Source: Schistocerca nitens
Lineage: Eukaryota > Arthropoda > Insecta > Orthoptera > Acrididae
Length of the DNA: 64,000 bases
Direction of reading: 5' to 3'
NCBI RefSeq assembly: GCF_023898315.1
Contig: NC_064622.1
Location: 349,661,234 to 349,725,233, forward strand
The position numbers were made by a program, and so were the translations under genes. Numbering within the stretch: the stretch's first letter is position 1; the number at the start of each line of letters is the position of its first letter. This document shows, one piece after another, positions 11,746-23,802 of this stretch. Below the pieces are notes generated by a model. The model was not told where the DNA came from. It searched no databases and saw only the letters and a program-made list of their open reading frames with translations.

Positions 11746-13485
11746 TAATGTGATAGCAGTACCAGCTATAGATTTAAAGAGATGCGGTTTAAAAGGGCAC
11801 GATTTAAAATGCTGGGAATCACCTACAGTTGATAAGAATCAACATACCACTCACACACCCTAGACAACTGGTTTAGTCAAGTTCAAGGTCACCCCACCTT
11901 CTCCTATCCCTCTCTTACCTGCACCTCCTCTAGACCAACAAGATTCAGCACTGCATCCTCACTTCTGCTTTTACAACTGGAGCACCTGAGTGGGTGACCA
12001 TTCTGAAACTGTGCACCATAGGGAGTGGATCAAGGTGTGTCTATTTGTTAACAACAAATTAATGTTATTGTCATTACACTGAGTCATGTCACTCGATATC
12101 TAGGGTGTGGATATTTATTAATAACAAATTAAAATTAATGTTTTGCGACCCTTTTTACTTGAGGCAGCATCAGGGACCACACCCAGGCAGATACGTAAGT
12201 ACTCACATTGTCTATGTTTATAGAGCGTTTGTGAGAATCTGAGTTGACATCAGCTGTTTGTGACAGATGAAAATTTAGGCTGGACTAGGACTTGAGCCTA
12301 GGTTTCCCACTTATAATGAGTGGTCGCTTTAATTACTTCTATCCAAGCATTCTTTCAAGATCGACCCAAACCTCCATATACAACAGAGCCACAACCTTGA
12401 CACTTGTACAGTTTGTGATTCCCACACAGGGAGACAAATATTTTACCATCATTTTAGCCCATTGAGGCGTGGATACACAGTTGATGTTTACTGTAGCATT
12501 GTAGCCTATCGATACTGCTAGACACTGGAAGGGGATTCCTGTGGGTGCTGTGAGCTGTGCTATGAAGTGCTTTGAACATCACCACCAATGAACAACCTGC
12601 AGACTGCCGACCAATGAAGACCTCCAAGGTGGCGTTATAAGTGGCAGGCACCTAGGTATCAGTCTTCTAGTCTATATTACTTCTGCGTTGTAGTTGGTGC
12701 TGAAAGTTACATTGAGTTGTTACCAGCTAGTTGTACTGGAAAACATGGAAGCACGCCTGAGTCGGGCCTTTGGTTATATCCAGCCACGACTGCCACAACT
12801 TGTCAACAGTGTAACATTTTTGACCTACGAATTCACTACAATACATTTACTTAAGGTGCACTTGTGTAAATTATTCTTTCACTTGTCTATCTAGATTCCT
12901 ACAGCAACAGATTCTTTTGTCATCTTCCACACATTTACCATTAACAGTGAAGATGTAACGTTTGGTTTCTCGCAACATAATGCTTACTTACTCGCATCAT
13001 AACAGTTAAAATGTCTGTTTTTTTACAGTGTTTGTATCTTCACATCACATGAAACATATGAGTGTAAAGGTTGTGGACTCTGTGACATATGAAATTTTGG
13101 ATTGGTTCTGTAGTCATGCTTGGACTCCGACTCCGACAAGTGGGAAATCTGAGCTCGAGTCCTGGTCCAGTACAAATCCACATCTGTCACAAACAGCTGA
13201 TGTCAACACATATTCACCAATTTCGTAACATTTTCTATATTTCCCACAATTTTACATATTTGTCCACTATTTTCAATCACACATATTTCATATTTTCTGT
13301 AGTTTTCCAAGTACGTGAGTTTCACCACACTCCTGTTGATATCATGTCACTGTCACGTCGTATCAGATCACATTGCATCATGTTGTATCATGTCAACATC
13401 ATGATGCTCTCAGCCAATCACAGTGCCACAAGTGCCCAAAAGTATCTGAATTATTGATCGTTGCTAAGCCATCCCTAAATCACTA
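11746..13485. other. Spacer with a diverged inverted-repeat pair
   Basis: No coding sequence recognised. A segment at about 12237-12320 (TTGACATCAGCTGTTTGTGA...) recurs inverted at about 13130-13217. A 30-bp AT-rich motif (around ACAACAAATTAATGTTA) occurs at 12045-12072 and, altered, at 12110-12142. A tRNA-like or SINE origin for the inverted pair is possible (GGACTCGAGCTC resembles a B box) but unproven. Confidence 0.4.
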
Positions 13486-13587
<102 letters not shown>

Positions 13588-14189
13588 TCATGATGTATGT
13601 GTTAAAAAACCAACACATCCCCCTATTGGTAGCAATAATGATGCCATGATATTATCTGCAAAATTAGTGATGTCATTGCAAATTCTGTAAGCAATGGAGC
13701 TTTACCAACTTCCAACTAAAATTTTGTATTGATGAGAAATATCACAGAGCAACAGATGAACTTTTGTTGTCACCCCTACATGACATGTGTGTGATGCCAT
13801 CATAGTTTTAAAACTAGCACAATGTTAGAAATAATGATGCCATGGTAAATTTGTATCATAGCAAAATTCTGAGGTTTACTGATTTCCAAGACAAGCATGG
13901 GGTATTTCAGGAGAAAATGGTACGGATGCAGCGAGAATATAAAAAAAATCCATCTGAAGTAGAACTGGTTGACACTGAAACTGACCATCAGCCTGTACTA
14001 TTGCAATGGCCTTTTATAGACGACAAGTAGCTTATGGCTTCAGATGATCAGAATGGATATGTGCAACTACATAATAATAGGGAGAAACGTTTGCATCTTC
14101 CTCTGCTAAAAAATATCTGGTTCCTAAACTTTGATCTATAACAATGGAAGTGGACTGCTCGAGTTTGAGCAGTGTAAATGCTGATGATG

Positions 14190-14880
14190 CAGGAGTATAT
14201 TTCAAAAATCAGTATTGGATGTATCTGGAGTGGAAGACTAGATTTAATGGAACATTTGTTAATGATGGACACGAGTACCACATAGAGCATCACTGAATTT
14301 AAAAATAGCCTTGACAGATGTTTTGAGATTTAATTATATGCATCTCATTCCATTGCACCACTGGATTACTGGGTATTTTATTTTCTTCCTAAGAAAATTG
14401 CATTTCGAAATCAGCATCTGATACAACACAGGTACATGGCATGAGAAACTATAGTCTTAATGGCACATTTGTTAATGGTGAACAGGAGCAACACACAAAG
14501 CTTCATGTCATTTAAATAGCACTGACAGATGTTCGGTAGCTATATGCAGGTGTATAACATGCGAAATTGTAGCTTCAATGGCACACATATTGTTCGTAGG
14601 AGGGAGCACCACACACAGCTTAGCTTTACTTAAATAGCCCTCGCAAATGTTTGGTAACTATGTCATAAATAACTATGCTATCGACATCTGATTCCATTGA
14701 TTCGCTGGATAGGCTGTATTTTCATCGCAAGCAGAGTACATCTCCAAATCAGCAAGGAATCTATATGCATGTATGTGGTATGGTAACCTCTAGTTTTAAT
14801 GGAACATTTATTAATGGGGAGAGGGAGTACCACTGTACTAAAGTGGCATTGACAGACATTTGGAAACTATACGACAGCTT
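14190..14880. repeat. Degenerate tandem repeat, four related units
   Basis: A unit around TTTAATGGAACATTTGTTAA, followed by a GAG.ACCAC block and a TAAATAGC..TGACAGATGTTTGG block, recurs at about 14196, 14451, 14565 and 14789. The sequences between units 1-2 and 3-4 also match each other (CATCT.ATTCCATTG...), so the higher-order period is about 340 bp with an irregular short copy. Flanking DNA from 13590 shows weaker echoes (AATAATGATGCCATG at about 13636 and 13831). No coding potential is seen. Confidence 0.7.
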
Positions 14881-15279
14881 TTCGCAAATAATTGTTTTTT
14901 TTATGTAAAACCCGCTGGAAAAGGTATACTATATTGCAATGAACTTTCATTAATCTTAGAATGACTCAGTGACCGAAATCACGAACAGCACAACTCAATC
15001 TCAGTGCCCCCACTCTCGAGTTGTTAATATTAATGTAGTAACACCAAGCACAATGAATATAGAAGCACTAACAGTTCCTCTGTCGCAGACGGGAATTCCG
15101 AGATAGAATGTGTCCTACTTAGGCGTTAAGTACCCCTCGAGATATGTGTCACTTTGCCGCACACCTTCCCCCACTCTATATGAACGAGTCCCACTATCGT
15201 ACCTTACTATACATTCTCAATTTCCACTATAACTTTGAGGTCATTGTCAACTACTATACTGATACTAACACGCATAGGC

Positions 15280-16047
15280 CCGTTTGTGGTTAAATCATAC
15301 GTAGTAGTGAACAGTAGGGTAACTTTGTTGTTTGGTTTAGCGACAAAGCCCACTTTCATTTGGATGGGTTCGTCAATAAGCAAAATTGGTGCATTTGGGC
15401 GACTGAGAATCCACATTTCGCGGCCGAGAAGTATCTTCACCCTCAACGGGTGACTGTGTGGTGTGTTATGTCCAGTCACGTAATTATCGGTGCGATATTC
15501 CTTGATGGCACGGTGGCTACCGACCGGTACGTGAAGGTTTTGGAAGATGATTTCATCCCCTTTATCCAAAGTGACCCTGATTTCGACTAGGTGTGGTTCA
15601 TGCAAGACGGAGCTCGACACCATCGAAACAGGAGAGTGTTTGACGTTCTGGAGGAGCACTCAAGACTGCATTCTGGCTCTGTGGCATCCAGAGGCCACTG
15701 GCGTCGACCTCGATTGGCCGCCATATTCTCCGGATCTGACCACATGCGACTCCTTTCTGTGTGGGTATATTAAAGACAAGGTGTACAGAAACAACCCTAA
15801 AACCATTGTGAGCTGAAAAAAGTCATTCAGGAGGTCATCAACAGCATCGATGTTCCGACACGTCAGCGGGTCATGCAGAATTACGCTATTCGTCTGCGCC
15901 ACATCATCGCCAATAATGGCAGCCATATGGAACATCTCATAACCTAAATCCGAATACCTGCAGTGACATTTACATGTTGAATAAATTGTGTGCACTCCGT
16001 AGTTTGTAACTAATTTACGTTTTTTTTTTCCAATAATTATCACCCTG
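15280..16047 (+). pseudogene. Tc1/mariner-superfamily DDE transposase, 5'-truncated
   Basis: The plus-strand frame at about 15340-15590 reads AHFHLDGFVNKQNWCIW (just after the first catalytic position), VTVWCVMSS and IGAIFLDG. Next is VWFMQDGARHH (second Asp, about 15590), DWPPYSPDLTTCDSFLCGY (about 15712, third acidic position Asp by alignment) and VINSIDVPTRQRVMQN at the C-terminus. At least two frameshifts and a stop separate these blocks. The 3' end carries TAATTATCACCCTG at 16034-16047 followed by TA, like the CAGGGTG ends of elements at 31, 33 and 52 kb. No matching 5' end was found. Dead copy. Confidence 0.8.
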
Positions 16048-16310
16048 TACCTGGCGAGCGTCATCTGAGTGCAGGAAAAAATGAACCATCGTGCAAAGGG
16101 ACTCTCATGATCAATTTAATAAGTTAGTCAATCAGTTTTGTATTACTTACATGCCGCCAGATGGATAGAGCCGATGGCGAGAGTGCCAGGGATATGATAC
16201 ACGATCTGGTGCAGTAATCAGGCATTTTTTGTTGCGACGAGGTCTTTAACGAAATTTTAGCACGGAGAGGTGCCGATCGTAAAAAATCAGTTTTATAACA
16301 GAATTTATAA

Positions 16311-16549
16311 TGATGATGATGTGGTCTCATACTCCGAGGAGCATAGGGGACGATGCAGAAGACCCGCACTGCTGACTAGGCAAGGTCCTAGCGGAGATGG
16401 TTTGCCAGTGCCTTCCTCCGACCATAATGGGGATGAATGATGATGATGACGACGACACAACACCCAGTCATCCCGAAGCAAGAAAAACCCTGACCCCGCC
16501 GGGAATCGAACCCGACAATGCTACCGCAAGACCACGAGCTGTGGACACC
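16311..16549 (-). mobile_element. tRNA-headed SINE with 10-bp target-site duplication
   Basis: Minus orientation. The head at about 16549-16470 has a B-box-like GGGTTCGATTCCC and a GGTAGC A-box-like segment. The body includes a CATCATCATCAT stretch. It is flanked by GAATTTATAA at 16301-16310 and 16550-16559, an exact 10-bp target duplication that fixes both ends. Confidence 0.85.
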
Positions 16550-16559
16550 GAATTTATAA

Positions 16560-17288
16560 ACTGACGTATATATTAGCCTGATATTTACAACTCCTCTGTT
16601 TGGTTACCTTAAGAGACTTCCTAGGTGACGAGACTTTTGACTTCCTAAAGAAAGCTCAAACTGAGCTCTCATCCTGTAACAGAGGTAGAGCATGCTCTTA
16701 GCAATGTGTCGTGAGCTAAAATGAGTTTAATATTCTGGTCCTGTGATCCAAGATGTAACAGACGTTAAACTAATATGAACAATTTTTTTATCAGACAAGA
16801 GAATACTTACTGAATACTCTGCAATTCTCTTGTTCCAGATTTTCACACTAAGGATCAATAAGTGTTACCACTTTAGCGATGCGAAAACACGCGTACGCTC
16901 CGATTTCTTCTATCTTCGAAAATAACGCTCGTAGAAGGGAGGTATCTACATTTTGCCAGAGAAATTCCAGTTGTACAGACAAGAACATCCCCGTCTCGAA
17001 TTGGGTGAAATGGATTTTTTAACCTGGGGTGTCTGTGTCGCAGGTGGAAATACAGTTAGAACACTACGTGCAAGCTGTGCCTGTTTGTTACAGTGCACTA
17101 GGAGTTACCGACCCAAGTCCGCGGACAGCAGCAAGCTGTCCCACGTGGGCTCGGCCGACCGGAAGCCAAGACTGTCGCAACCTACTGGTACAAAGAAAGG
17201 CTCTAGCTGGTCAGCTCTTCAGGTACGCAATACACTCGGCAGATGGCGCTGGACTGGAGATGACTGGGAAGTTTTTTGGTCTTGTTAT
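16560..17288. other. Spacer, nothing recognised
   Basis: No gene or repeat recognised. A 130-codon frame at 17029-17421 runs into the inverted repeat and looks like chance. Confidence 0.3.
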
Positions 17289-17487
17289 GCCACGTTCAAG
17301 TAAGATAATGAGCACTACACTCTTAAAAAATTGTTGTATTATGTATTTTCGACATTTTTTGGCTAGGTTGCGACATGGGTTTCATTCACCAATGCTGTTG
17401 CTACGTGACTCCTGTATATAGGGAGCAAGAGATTTATGGCAGCACTTGAGGCAGTGGGCCTTATGTCCCTCCAAAAAGTAGCTATTG
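17289..17487. repeat. Left arm of inverted duplication (partner 19076-19273)
   Basis: About 195 bp matching the reverse complement of 19076-19273 with scattered substitutions and small indels. The shared block includes TTCAAGTAAGATAATGAGCA and GTGACTCCTGTATATAGGGA. The right copy sits inside a rearranged LINE. Confidence 0.9.
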
Positions 17488-17833
17488 ACTTGCATTTGCA
17501 GATTGGCAGGAGGCTTCTCCCCTGCATTTCGGTGATAATTTGCTGCCCTATTATTACTGCTCGTCATTCCTACAGAGGTCTATTGGCTCAACTGACAGGA
17601 GCAACTCCCTAGTGTTAGACTAATAGCGAAAATATCCTCTCTATATGCAGCAGCTATTGATGTCGTTGGCTAGGTCAAGTGCTCAATCAATGGCAGTTAC
17701 CCCTTCTCAACTCCCATGTTTCACAGCCAGAGGAAAAAAATTGTATTTTACATTGATTTTTTAATTCCCATCAATTTGTGAAGTTCTTGCCAATAGAAGG
17801 AGAGGAGAGTTATACTGTGCTAGTATTTTTATA

Positions 17834-17884
<51 letters not shown>

Positions 17885-18589
17885 GTCTTCTACAAAGAAA
17901 TGTAATTAGTTTTTGAATTTACCGCTAAAATTCGATTTTGCCACGAAAATTAGAATTTATCTCCTGATTTTGAATAGGAGGTGGTAAGGGGAGGAGTATG
18001 GGATTGGGATTACGCAGAGGGGAGGAAGTAGTTAACTTCAATTTAATTATTTGTCAATTAAATTGATATCAGTGTGTAGGGGTGGGGAGGGAAGGCGTGG
18101 GAAGGGCTGAGGATTTCCCAGTGGGGAAGGGCGTACTTAAGTGATTAATTTAATTAATTAATTTGATATCAAAAGTGCGACATTGTCACATCTACTCCAG
18201 CGGCTGGGGACAGGGGTGGGGGAAGTGTCCGCCATCTTGAATAAATTAAAAGTAGCTCCACATAGGCTCTGCTGTACTGTCTTGATACCTAATAAACGTG
18301 AAATGCCCTCTGTCTCTTCTCGATTCCTGCAACCACCTCTAGTTCATACCTCCTTCAACGTCCTGGGGCTATGATGTCAAACTCTTTCCCACAGGGCAAC
18401 CCTCTCTCTATGCGCACATCTGTGTTTCACGCATGTGCTCTATCACACTTATAACTGTGGACAACACATAGATTGGCTGCAGGAAAATATGTTCTACACA
18501 TATGTGATAAATGTAGAATCCTAGCCATTAGATACACCAAACCCAGAAATTGCAAGGAAACACACATGCGCATCCTATATTCATAGCTA
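17488..18589. other. Spacer with G-rich and TTA-repeat tracts
   Basis: Contains a (TTA)n run at 17834-17884 and a G-rich stretch around 17980-18240 with paired AATTTAATTA motifs. No gene recognised. Confidence 0.4.
17834..17884. repeat. (TTA)n microsatellite
   Basis: About 16 TTA/ATT units without interruption. Confidence 0.95.
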
Positions 18590-19075
18590 TATTCCTGACT
18601 ACATCTACGTCTGCATCTACATGGTTACTCTGCAATTCACACTTAAGTACTTGGCAGAGGGTTCATCGAACCATTTTCATACTACTTCTCTACTATTCCA
18701 CTCTCGAATGGCGCGTGAGAAACAGGAACACCTACATCTTTCTGTTCGAGCTCTGATTTCTCTTATTTCATTATGATGATCGTTTCTCCCTACGTAGATG
18801 GCTGTCAACAAAATATTTCCGCATTCGGAAGAGAAAGTTGGTGATTGAAATTTCGTAAATAGATCTTGCCACAAAGAAAACCGCCTTTGTTTCAGTGACT
18901 GCTACCCCAACTCGAGTATCATATCAGTGACGCTCTTACACCTATTGCGCGATAACACGAAAGGGCATGGCATATGGAGTATCGTCTCAGTTGTGTGACT
19001 GGATTCGTGATGTCCTCTCAGAGAGGTCACAGTTCGTAGTGATAGACTGTAAATCATCGAGTACAACAGAAGTGA

Positions 19076-19273
19076 TATCTGCTACTTTTTGGAGGGACAT
19101 AAGGCCCAGTGCCCCAAGTGCTGCCATAAATCACTTGCTCCCTATATACAGGAGTCACGTAGCAACAGCAGTGGTGAATGAAACCCAAGTCACATGTCGC
19201 ATCCTAGCCAAGAAACGTCGAAAACACATCATACGATATTTAAGAGTGTAGTGCTCATTATCTTACTTGAACG
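19076..19273. repeat. Right arm of inverted duplication (partner 17289-17487)
   Basis: Reverse complement of the left arm. It lies between a plus-strand LINE RT fragment and the minus-strand LINE body, so it was introduced by a rearrangement rather than being native LINE sequence. Confidence 0.85.
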
Positions 19274-19380
19274 TGGCTGCCCTTCTTTGCACCCCCTCGT
19301 TGTCCTACCTGGTAAGTATCCCACACCGCGCAGCAATATTCCAGCAGAAGATGGACAAGTATAATGTAGGCTGTCTCTTT

Positions 19381-19535
19381 CAAACGGTTCAAATTGCTCT
19401 GGGCACTATGGGACTTAAAATCTGAGGTCATCAGTCCCCTAGAACTCAGAACTACTTAAACCTAACTAACGTAAGGACATTACACACATCCATGCCCGAG
19501 GCAGGATTCGAACCTGCGACCGTAGTGGTCGCGGT
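19381..19535 (-). mobile_element. tRNA-headed SINE (head type B) with 9-bp target-site duplication
   Basis: The shared SINE body (CTAGGGGACTGATGACC.. and ..GAACCGTTTGA reading on the minus strand) is joined to a head with B box GCAGGTTCGAATCCTGCC. It is flanked by TGTCTCTTT at 19372-19380 and 19536-19544. The host LINE frame rejoins across it. Confidence 0.9.
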
Positions 19536-20330
19536 TGTCTCTTTAATGGGTTTGCCGCATCTTCTAAGTGTTCTGCCAACAAAACGCATTCTTTGTTTCG
19601 CCTTCCACACAATATTATCTATGTGGTCTTTCCAATTTAAGTTGCTCGTAATTGTAATTCCTAGGTATTTAGTCGAATTGACAGCCCTTAGATTTGTACG
19701 ATTTATCGTATACCCAAAATTTATCGGATTTCTTTTAGTACCCATGTGGATGACCTCGCACTTTTCTGTGTTTAGTGCCAGTTGCCACTTTTCGGAGCAT
19801 ACAGAAATTCTCTCTAGATCATTTTGTAATTGGAATTGATCGTCTGATGATTTTACTAGACGGTAAATTACAGCATCATCTGCAAACAATCTAAGGGGGC
19901 TGCTCAGATTATCACCTAGATCATTTATGTAAATCAGGAACAGCAGAGGGCCTATTACACTACCTTGCGGAACGCCAGATATCACTTCTGTTCTACTCGA
20001 TGATTTACCTTCTATCCCTACGAACTGTGACCTCTCTGAGAGGAAATCACGAACCAGTCACACAACTGAGACGATACTCCATATGCACGCAATTTGATTA
20101 ATAGTCACTTGTGAGGAATGGTATCAAAAGCCTTCTGGAAATCTAGGTATACGGAATCGATTTGAGATCCCTTGTCGACAGCACCCATTACTTCATGGTA
20201 GTAAAGAACGATATTTCCTGAATCCATGTTGGTTATGTATCGATAAGTCATTTTCTTCAAGGTGATTCATAATGTTCGAGTACAGTATATGCTCCAAAAT
20301 CCTACTGTAAATTGAGGTCAGTTATATGGG

Positions 20331-20769
20331 TCTGTAATGCAATGGGTTACTCCTACGATGGAATGATGCCCTTTGAAGCTGTGCATGGTGTCCTAGCCGC
20401 CTCAGTTCACAACAGATAAGTTCTAGAACACAGAGAGGTCGTTCAGTTGATATGCTAGCGTGGCTTAGTACATCCAGTTTCAACATCACAACCTCTTGAT
20501 TCTTGTAACTGTCTCTAGCCTGTGGCTGATGATGTGGTGCCTTCCAGGACCCCAGGCTTTGAAAAAATACAAACCTGCACAAAGCAGATACTCACAGGGA
20601 CTAATGCATCTTGGCAGCTCTCAGTAGGTCAGCTACTCTGAGAATACTGCAGTGATCTCGTTGGGGAAGGTGAGTAGTTACGTATTGTAATGATTTTTCT
20701 GCCACATGGGGTAAAAGTCAATCCATACCTCGCTGATTACATAAATATTTATCCGGAATATTTATTTTA
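20331..20769. other. Spacer, nothing recognised
   Basis: No repeat or gene recognised between the LINE truncation point and the piggyBac remnant. Confidence 0.3.
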
Positions 20770-22600
20770 ATGTTTCAGCAACTGATGGCTGCTTTGAGGA
20801 TGTTATTAGAGGAAATGACACAGGATTACAGGAATGGGTCAATGTGCAACTTCAGGACGGAGAGAGTGATGGCAGTGATTTCAGCAGTGAAGATGGGAGA
20901 ATCATGGCGTCTGACTTTGAAAACGATCACAACACCACATCCAAATAAAACTTACCTGACGATGAAGAGGATACTTCTCAACAGATACCTGACATTGGTA
21001 TATCGCCTTCAACCAAGTCTAATCCCAACTCTCCAGCCATCATGTCCCCTTCAAGTGAAGATCGTGAAGAACCTACACTTTAAAGGGCGAAAGGCCCGCC
21101 CAAGAGCTACTTTGGGAAGAATAGATTTAAATGGTCTTTTGAAGCACCACCTAAGAATATTCACTCCAGAGGTCATAACATAATAACGCATCTTCCATGG
21201 ATCATAGGGCCTGCGAGACAGCTTGGGCGGCATTGTCATCAAAATCAGCATGGAAACTACACTCCACTGAAAAAATGATGGAAGAAGTCCTACTTAGAAC
21301 AAATGAAAAGCGTTCATCTACCTTAGAGAAGCTTCCTGATGAAAACAGAGCTAACTATAGAGATGTGGCCATTGAGGAACTGTAGGTTTTTTACAGGTTT
21401 TTGATGTTTTCTGCTATGTTTAAATCTAATAATGAAGACTTAGATGCTCTATTCTCCACAGATGGAACAGGAAAGGACATCTTTCAAAGTGTAATGTCAC
21501 TGAAGCGCACATGTGTCCTCCCAGTTTGTCTTCAATTTGACAAACTAGAAGAGAGGAAAGAGAAAAGACTGACTCAACACCTCCCGTTACCTGGTTATTC
21601 GAAAGTTTCGTAAAAAACCTGCTAGAACTGTTATTCAATCGGGGAGTATGCTTGCACTAATGACATGCTGGTGGGGTTCAGAGGCAAGTGCAGGTTTAAA
21701 ATATATATACCCAACAAACCTCGTAAGTACGAGTTGAAGATTATGGTCCTAATTACACTAAGACGCTTTGTTTCCTTAATGAGTATGTTTACCTGGGGAA
21801 AGATAGCAATGGAATCACCCTCTCGGCAGATGAGAAAAAACTTGCAAAACCAATGCAGGCTGTTCTATGGCTTTCAAAACCCATTTTTGCTACAAATAGG
21901 AATATGACAGCCGATAATAGGTTTTCTATGATCGAAGTGATGAACGAGTTAAGAAAGAACGGCCTTACCTATGTGCAAACTCTATTAAAAAATAAGAGAG
22001 AGATGTCAACAGCCTTCATCCTAGCATGCGGCAGAAAAGGAATGTACAGGTTTTACAGCTTTACCGAAGATGTCACTCTGGTATCATTTGTACCAATGAG
22101 AAATAAAGAAGTCCTGCTAGTATCATCTATGCGCCACAGTGAGGATACATATGCGCTTACCAACAAGCCAGAAATTGTCATGTTTTGTAATAACAAACAA
22201 TCCTTGACGAAAAATATGTCGTGTACTCGTCGTCAGGCCAATTGGTGGCCACTTGCTATCTTCTTTGTCAAGGTCAACACCAGCGTGGTCAATGGATTTG
22301 TCCTCAGCTTTCCCACCAACCCAGTTCAAATCGGAACTGTGTTTGTGAACTGGTGGTGGCTACCTTACGTACGAGACTTCAGAGTACCCACAAGCCACGT
22401 GAGCCGCGGTTGATAATAAGCTGGACCTTGAAAGAACATGTACAACGCCAGAGTGATTCAGGCATGTTAGTAACATGCGGAATATGCCCCAGTCGAAATG
22501 ATCACAAAACAAAAGTCCTTCGTACTAATTGTAAGGTGTCCATCTGTGCTCAGTGTGCAGTTCATATTTGTGAAAATGCTGTAAATAAGATAGTGTAGAC
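20770..22600 (+). pseudogene. piggyBac-type transposase, decayed
   Basis: Successive plus-strand frames follow the piggyBac order. An acidic N-terminus (20790-21060, SDFSSEDGRIMASDFEND) comes first. The DDE_Tnp_1_7 body includes FLMFSAMFKSNNEDLDALF (frame-corrected, about 21400), DIFQSVMSLKRT (about 21478) and CLQFDKLEERKE (about 21530). Then come NDMLVGFRGKC (about 21660; the usual DExMxxFKG first catalytic block), KPIFATNRNMTADNRFSM (about 21880; the second Asp as ADN) and a KPEIVMFCNN block (about 22170) where the third catalytic region is damaged. A cysteine-rich C-terminus (CGICPSRND..CKVSICAQC, 22470-22560) matches the family's zinc-binding domain. Multiple frameshifts and stops make it inactive. 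I could not locate its inverted repeats or TTAA borders. Confidence 0.9.
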
Positions 22601-23802
22601 ACTTAGTTAACATTGTAGTTATGTAACTATATACATTTATGTGACAGATAAACTCTTCGTTAGTCAGACATTCATGCTTAGTCATAGCACATTGTTTCAA
22701 TTACTCTTTATTAAACGATTGTTGTAGGAAGAATGATTTGGTTTAAATTAATTTTTACTTCAACTTACTTACCGCTTTCAAAAGTTGTTTTTTGTATTAG
22801 TCCAAAGCATAACTACTGTTATGTACCACTAAAACACATATTTACACTATTTTCTGTGTTGAGGTGTGTGCAGTACTCATGTCACCAGTTAGGTAACTAA
22901 TACTTCTGGCTAGGTGTATGCCTCCTCTGATATCTGTGACCATGCACTCACAGCAACAGTGACTTCTGTTTGAGAGATCAAGTGTCTCCACGTGGTGTGT
23001 GTGTGTGTCAGTCGTCTAACTGGGAAGGGGGGGGGGGGGGAGGAAGAAGAACCATAAAGGCATCACCATATTTATACATTGGTTCCAGGTAGCTGTGTAA
23101 AATCTTCCTAACCGTCAGAGATTCCCCATTCCTCGCCCTGAGTGTCACTCATGGTAATGGTCCAGAACTCCTTTTGCTGACATGAAGTGTGAACCTACCT
23201 CATGCAGATAACTCTTAAAAACACCATCGCCCAATCACCTCGCGCACGCGGAATGATAGAGATGCTTGCATACACTACGAGGTAGTCACTGAACAAAGTA
23301 TGAAGGTGACCTTAAAAGCTCTAAAATTATTTTTATTACACAACTCAAGTGTGTGGTTGACCTCGACTGTGAGCTGCCGGAATTGCCCATCCGATCTTAT
23401 TAACAAAAATACGAAGATATTCTGTGTTAAACAAATGCATTATGTGATAACGAATACATTTGTACATGTACTCATTACAACAAAATCATTAGGTTTACAG
23501 AGTTAAAAGTTGACATTTATCATGAATTCTCCTTTCCTGGTTCCCAAGCAACGCGAGAGCCGTGCCAAAGTCCCGCCTACAGCAGCGTCATTGGGGATGA
23601 GTCACACATCGGTTGACATAACATTCAAGTTCGTATAGATATAAAAATGGACCACTTGGCTTTCAGCTCTCTATTTTCAACTACTTTTTAAGCTTATACA
23701 ACAATCCACATCCCATACACGTAGATAATAGTTAATAGGAGATTTTTAGGATTTTTTTGTAGGCAGTGAATAACAAAGCAAAATATATTCCTGTATGAAA
23801 AC
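22601..23802. other. Spacer with GT and G tracts and a promoter-like site
   Basis: A short (GT)n at about 22997-23008 and a G run at 23028-23040. A TATAAAAA box with a TTCAGCT initiator-like site lies at 23640-23668 on the plus strand. No gene recognised. Confidence 0.4.
23640..23668 (+). promoter_or_regulatory. Possible core promoter: TATA box plus initiator-like site
   Basis: TATAAAAA begins at 23640 and TTCAGCT places a candidate start A at 23665, about 25 bp downstream, which is normal insect TATA-Inr spacing. TGAGTCAC, an AP-1-like site, lies at about 23599. There is no convincing plus-strand gene downstream, so this may be chance or belong to an unrecognised repeat. Confidence 0.25.

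Larger units (their letters stand above)
18598..20330 (-). pseudogene. LINE (Jockey/R1-like) 3' half, rearranged and SINE-interrupted
   Basis: Minus strand. The RT core lies at 19985-19545: GVPQGSVIGPLLFLIYIND, FADDAVIY (catalytic Asp pair) and TKYLGITITSNLNWKDHI. Upstream, to 20330, are ILEHILYSN and NQHGFRK. It is 5'-truncated. Downstream, 19381-19535 is an inserted SINE, after which the frame resumes (LEYCCAVWDTYQVGQ, about 19370-19290). Then 18956-19273 is foreign: a plus-strand RT piece of the same family (18960-19081, SSQLCDWIRDVLSERSQFV) fused to the inverted-duplication arm. The LINE C-terminus resumes at 18955-18677 (RRFSLWQDLFTKFQSP, IYVGRNDHHNEI). The 3' end has GTAGATGCAGACGTAGATG. 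Frames are broken throughout. Confidence 0.85.
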
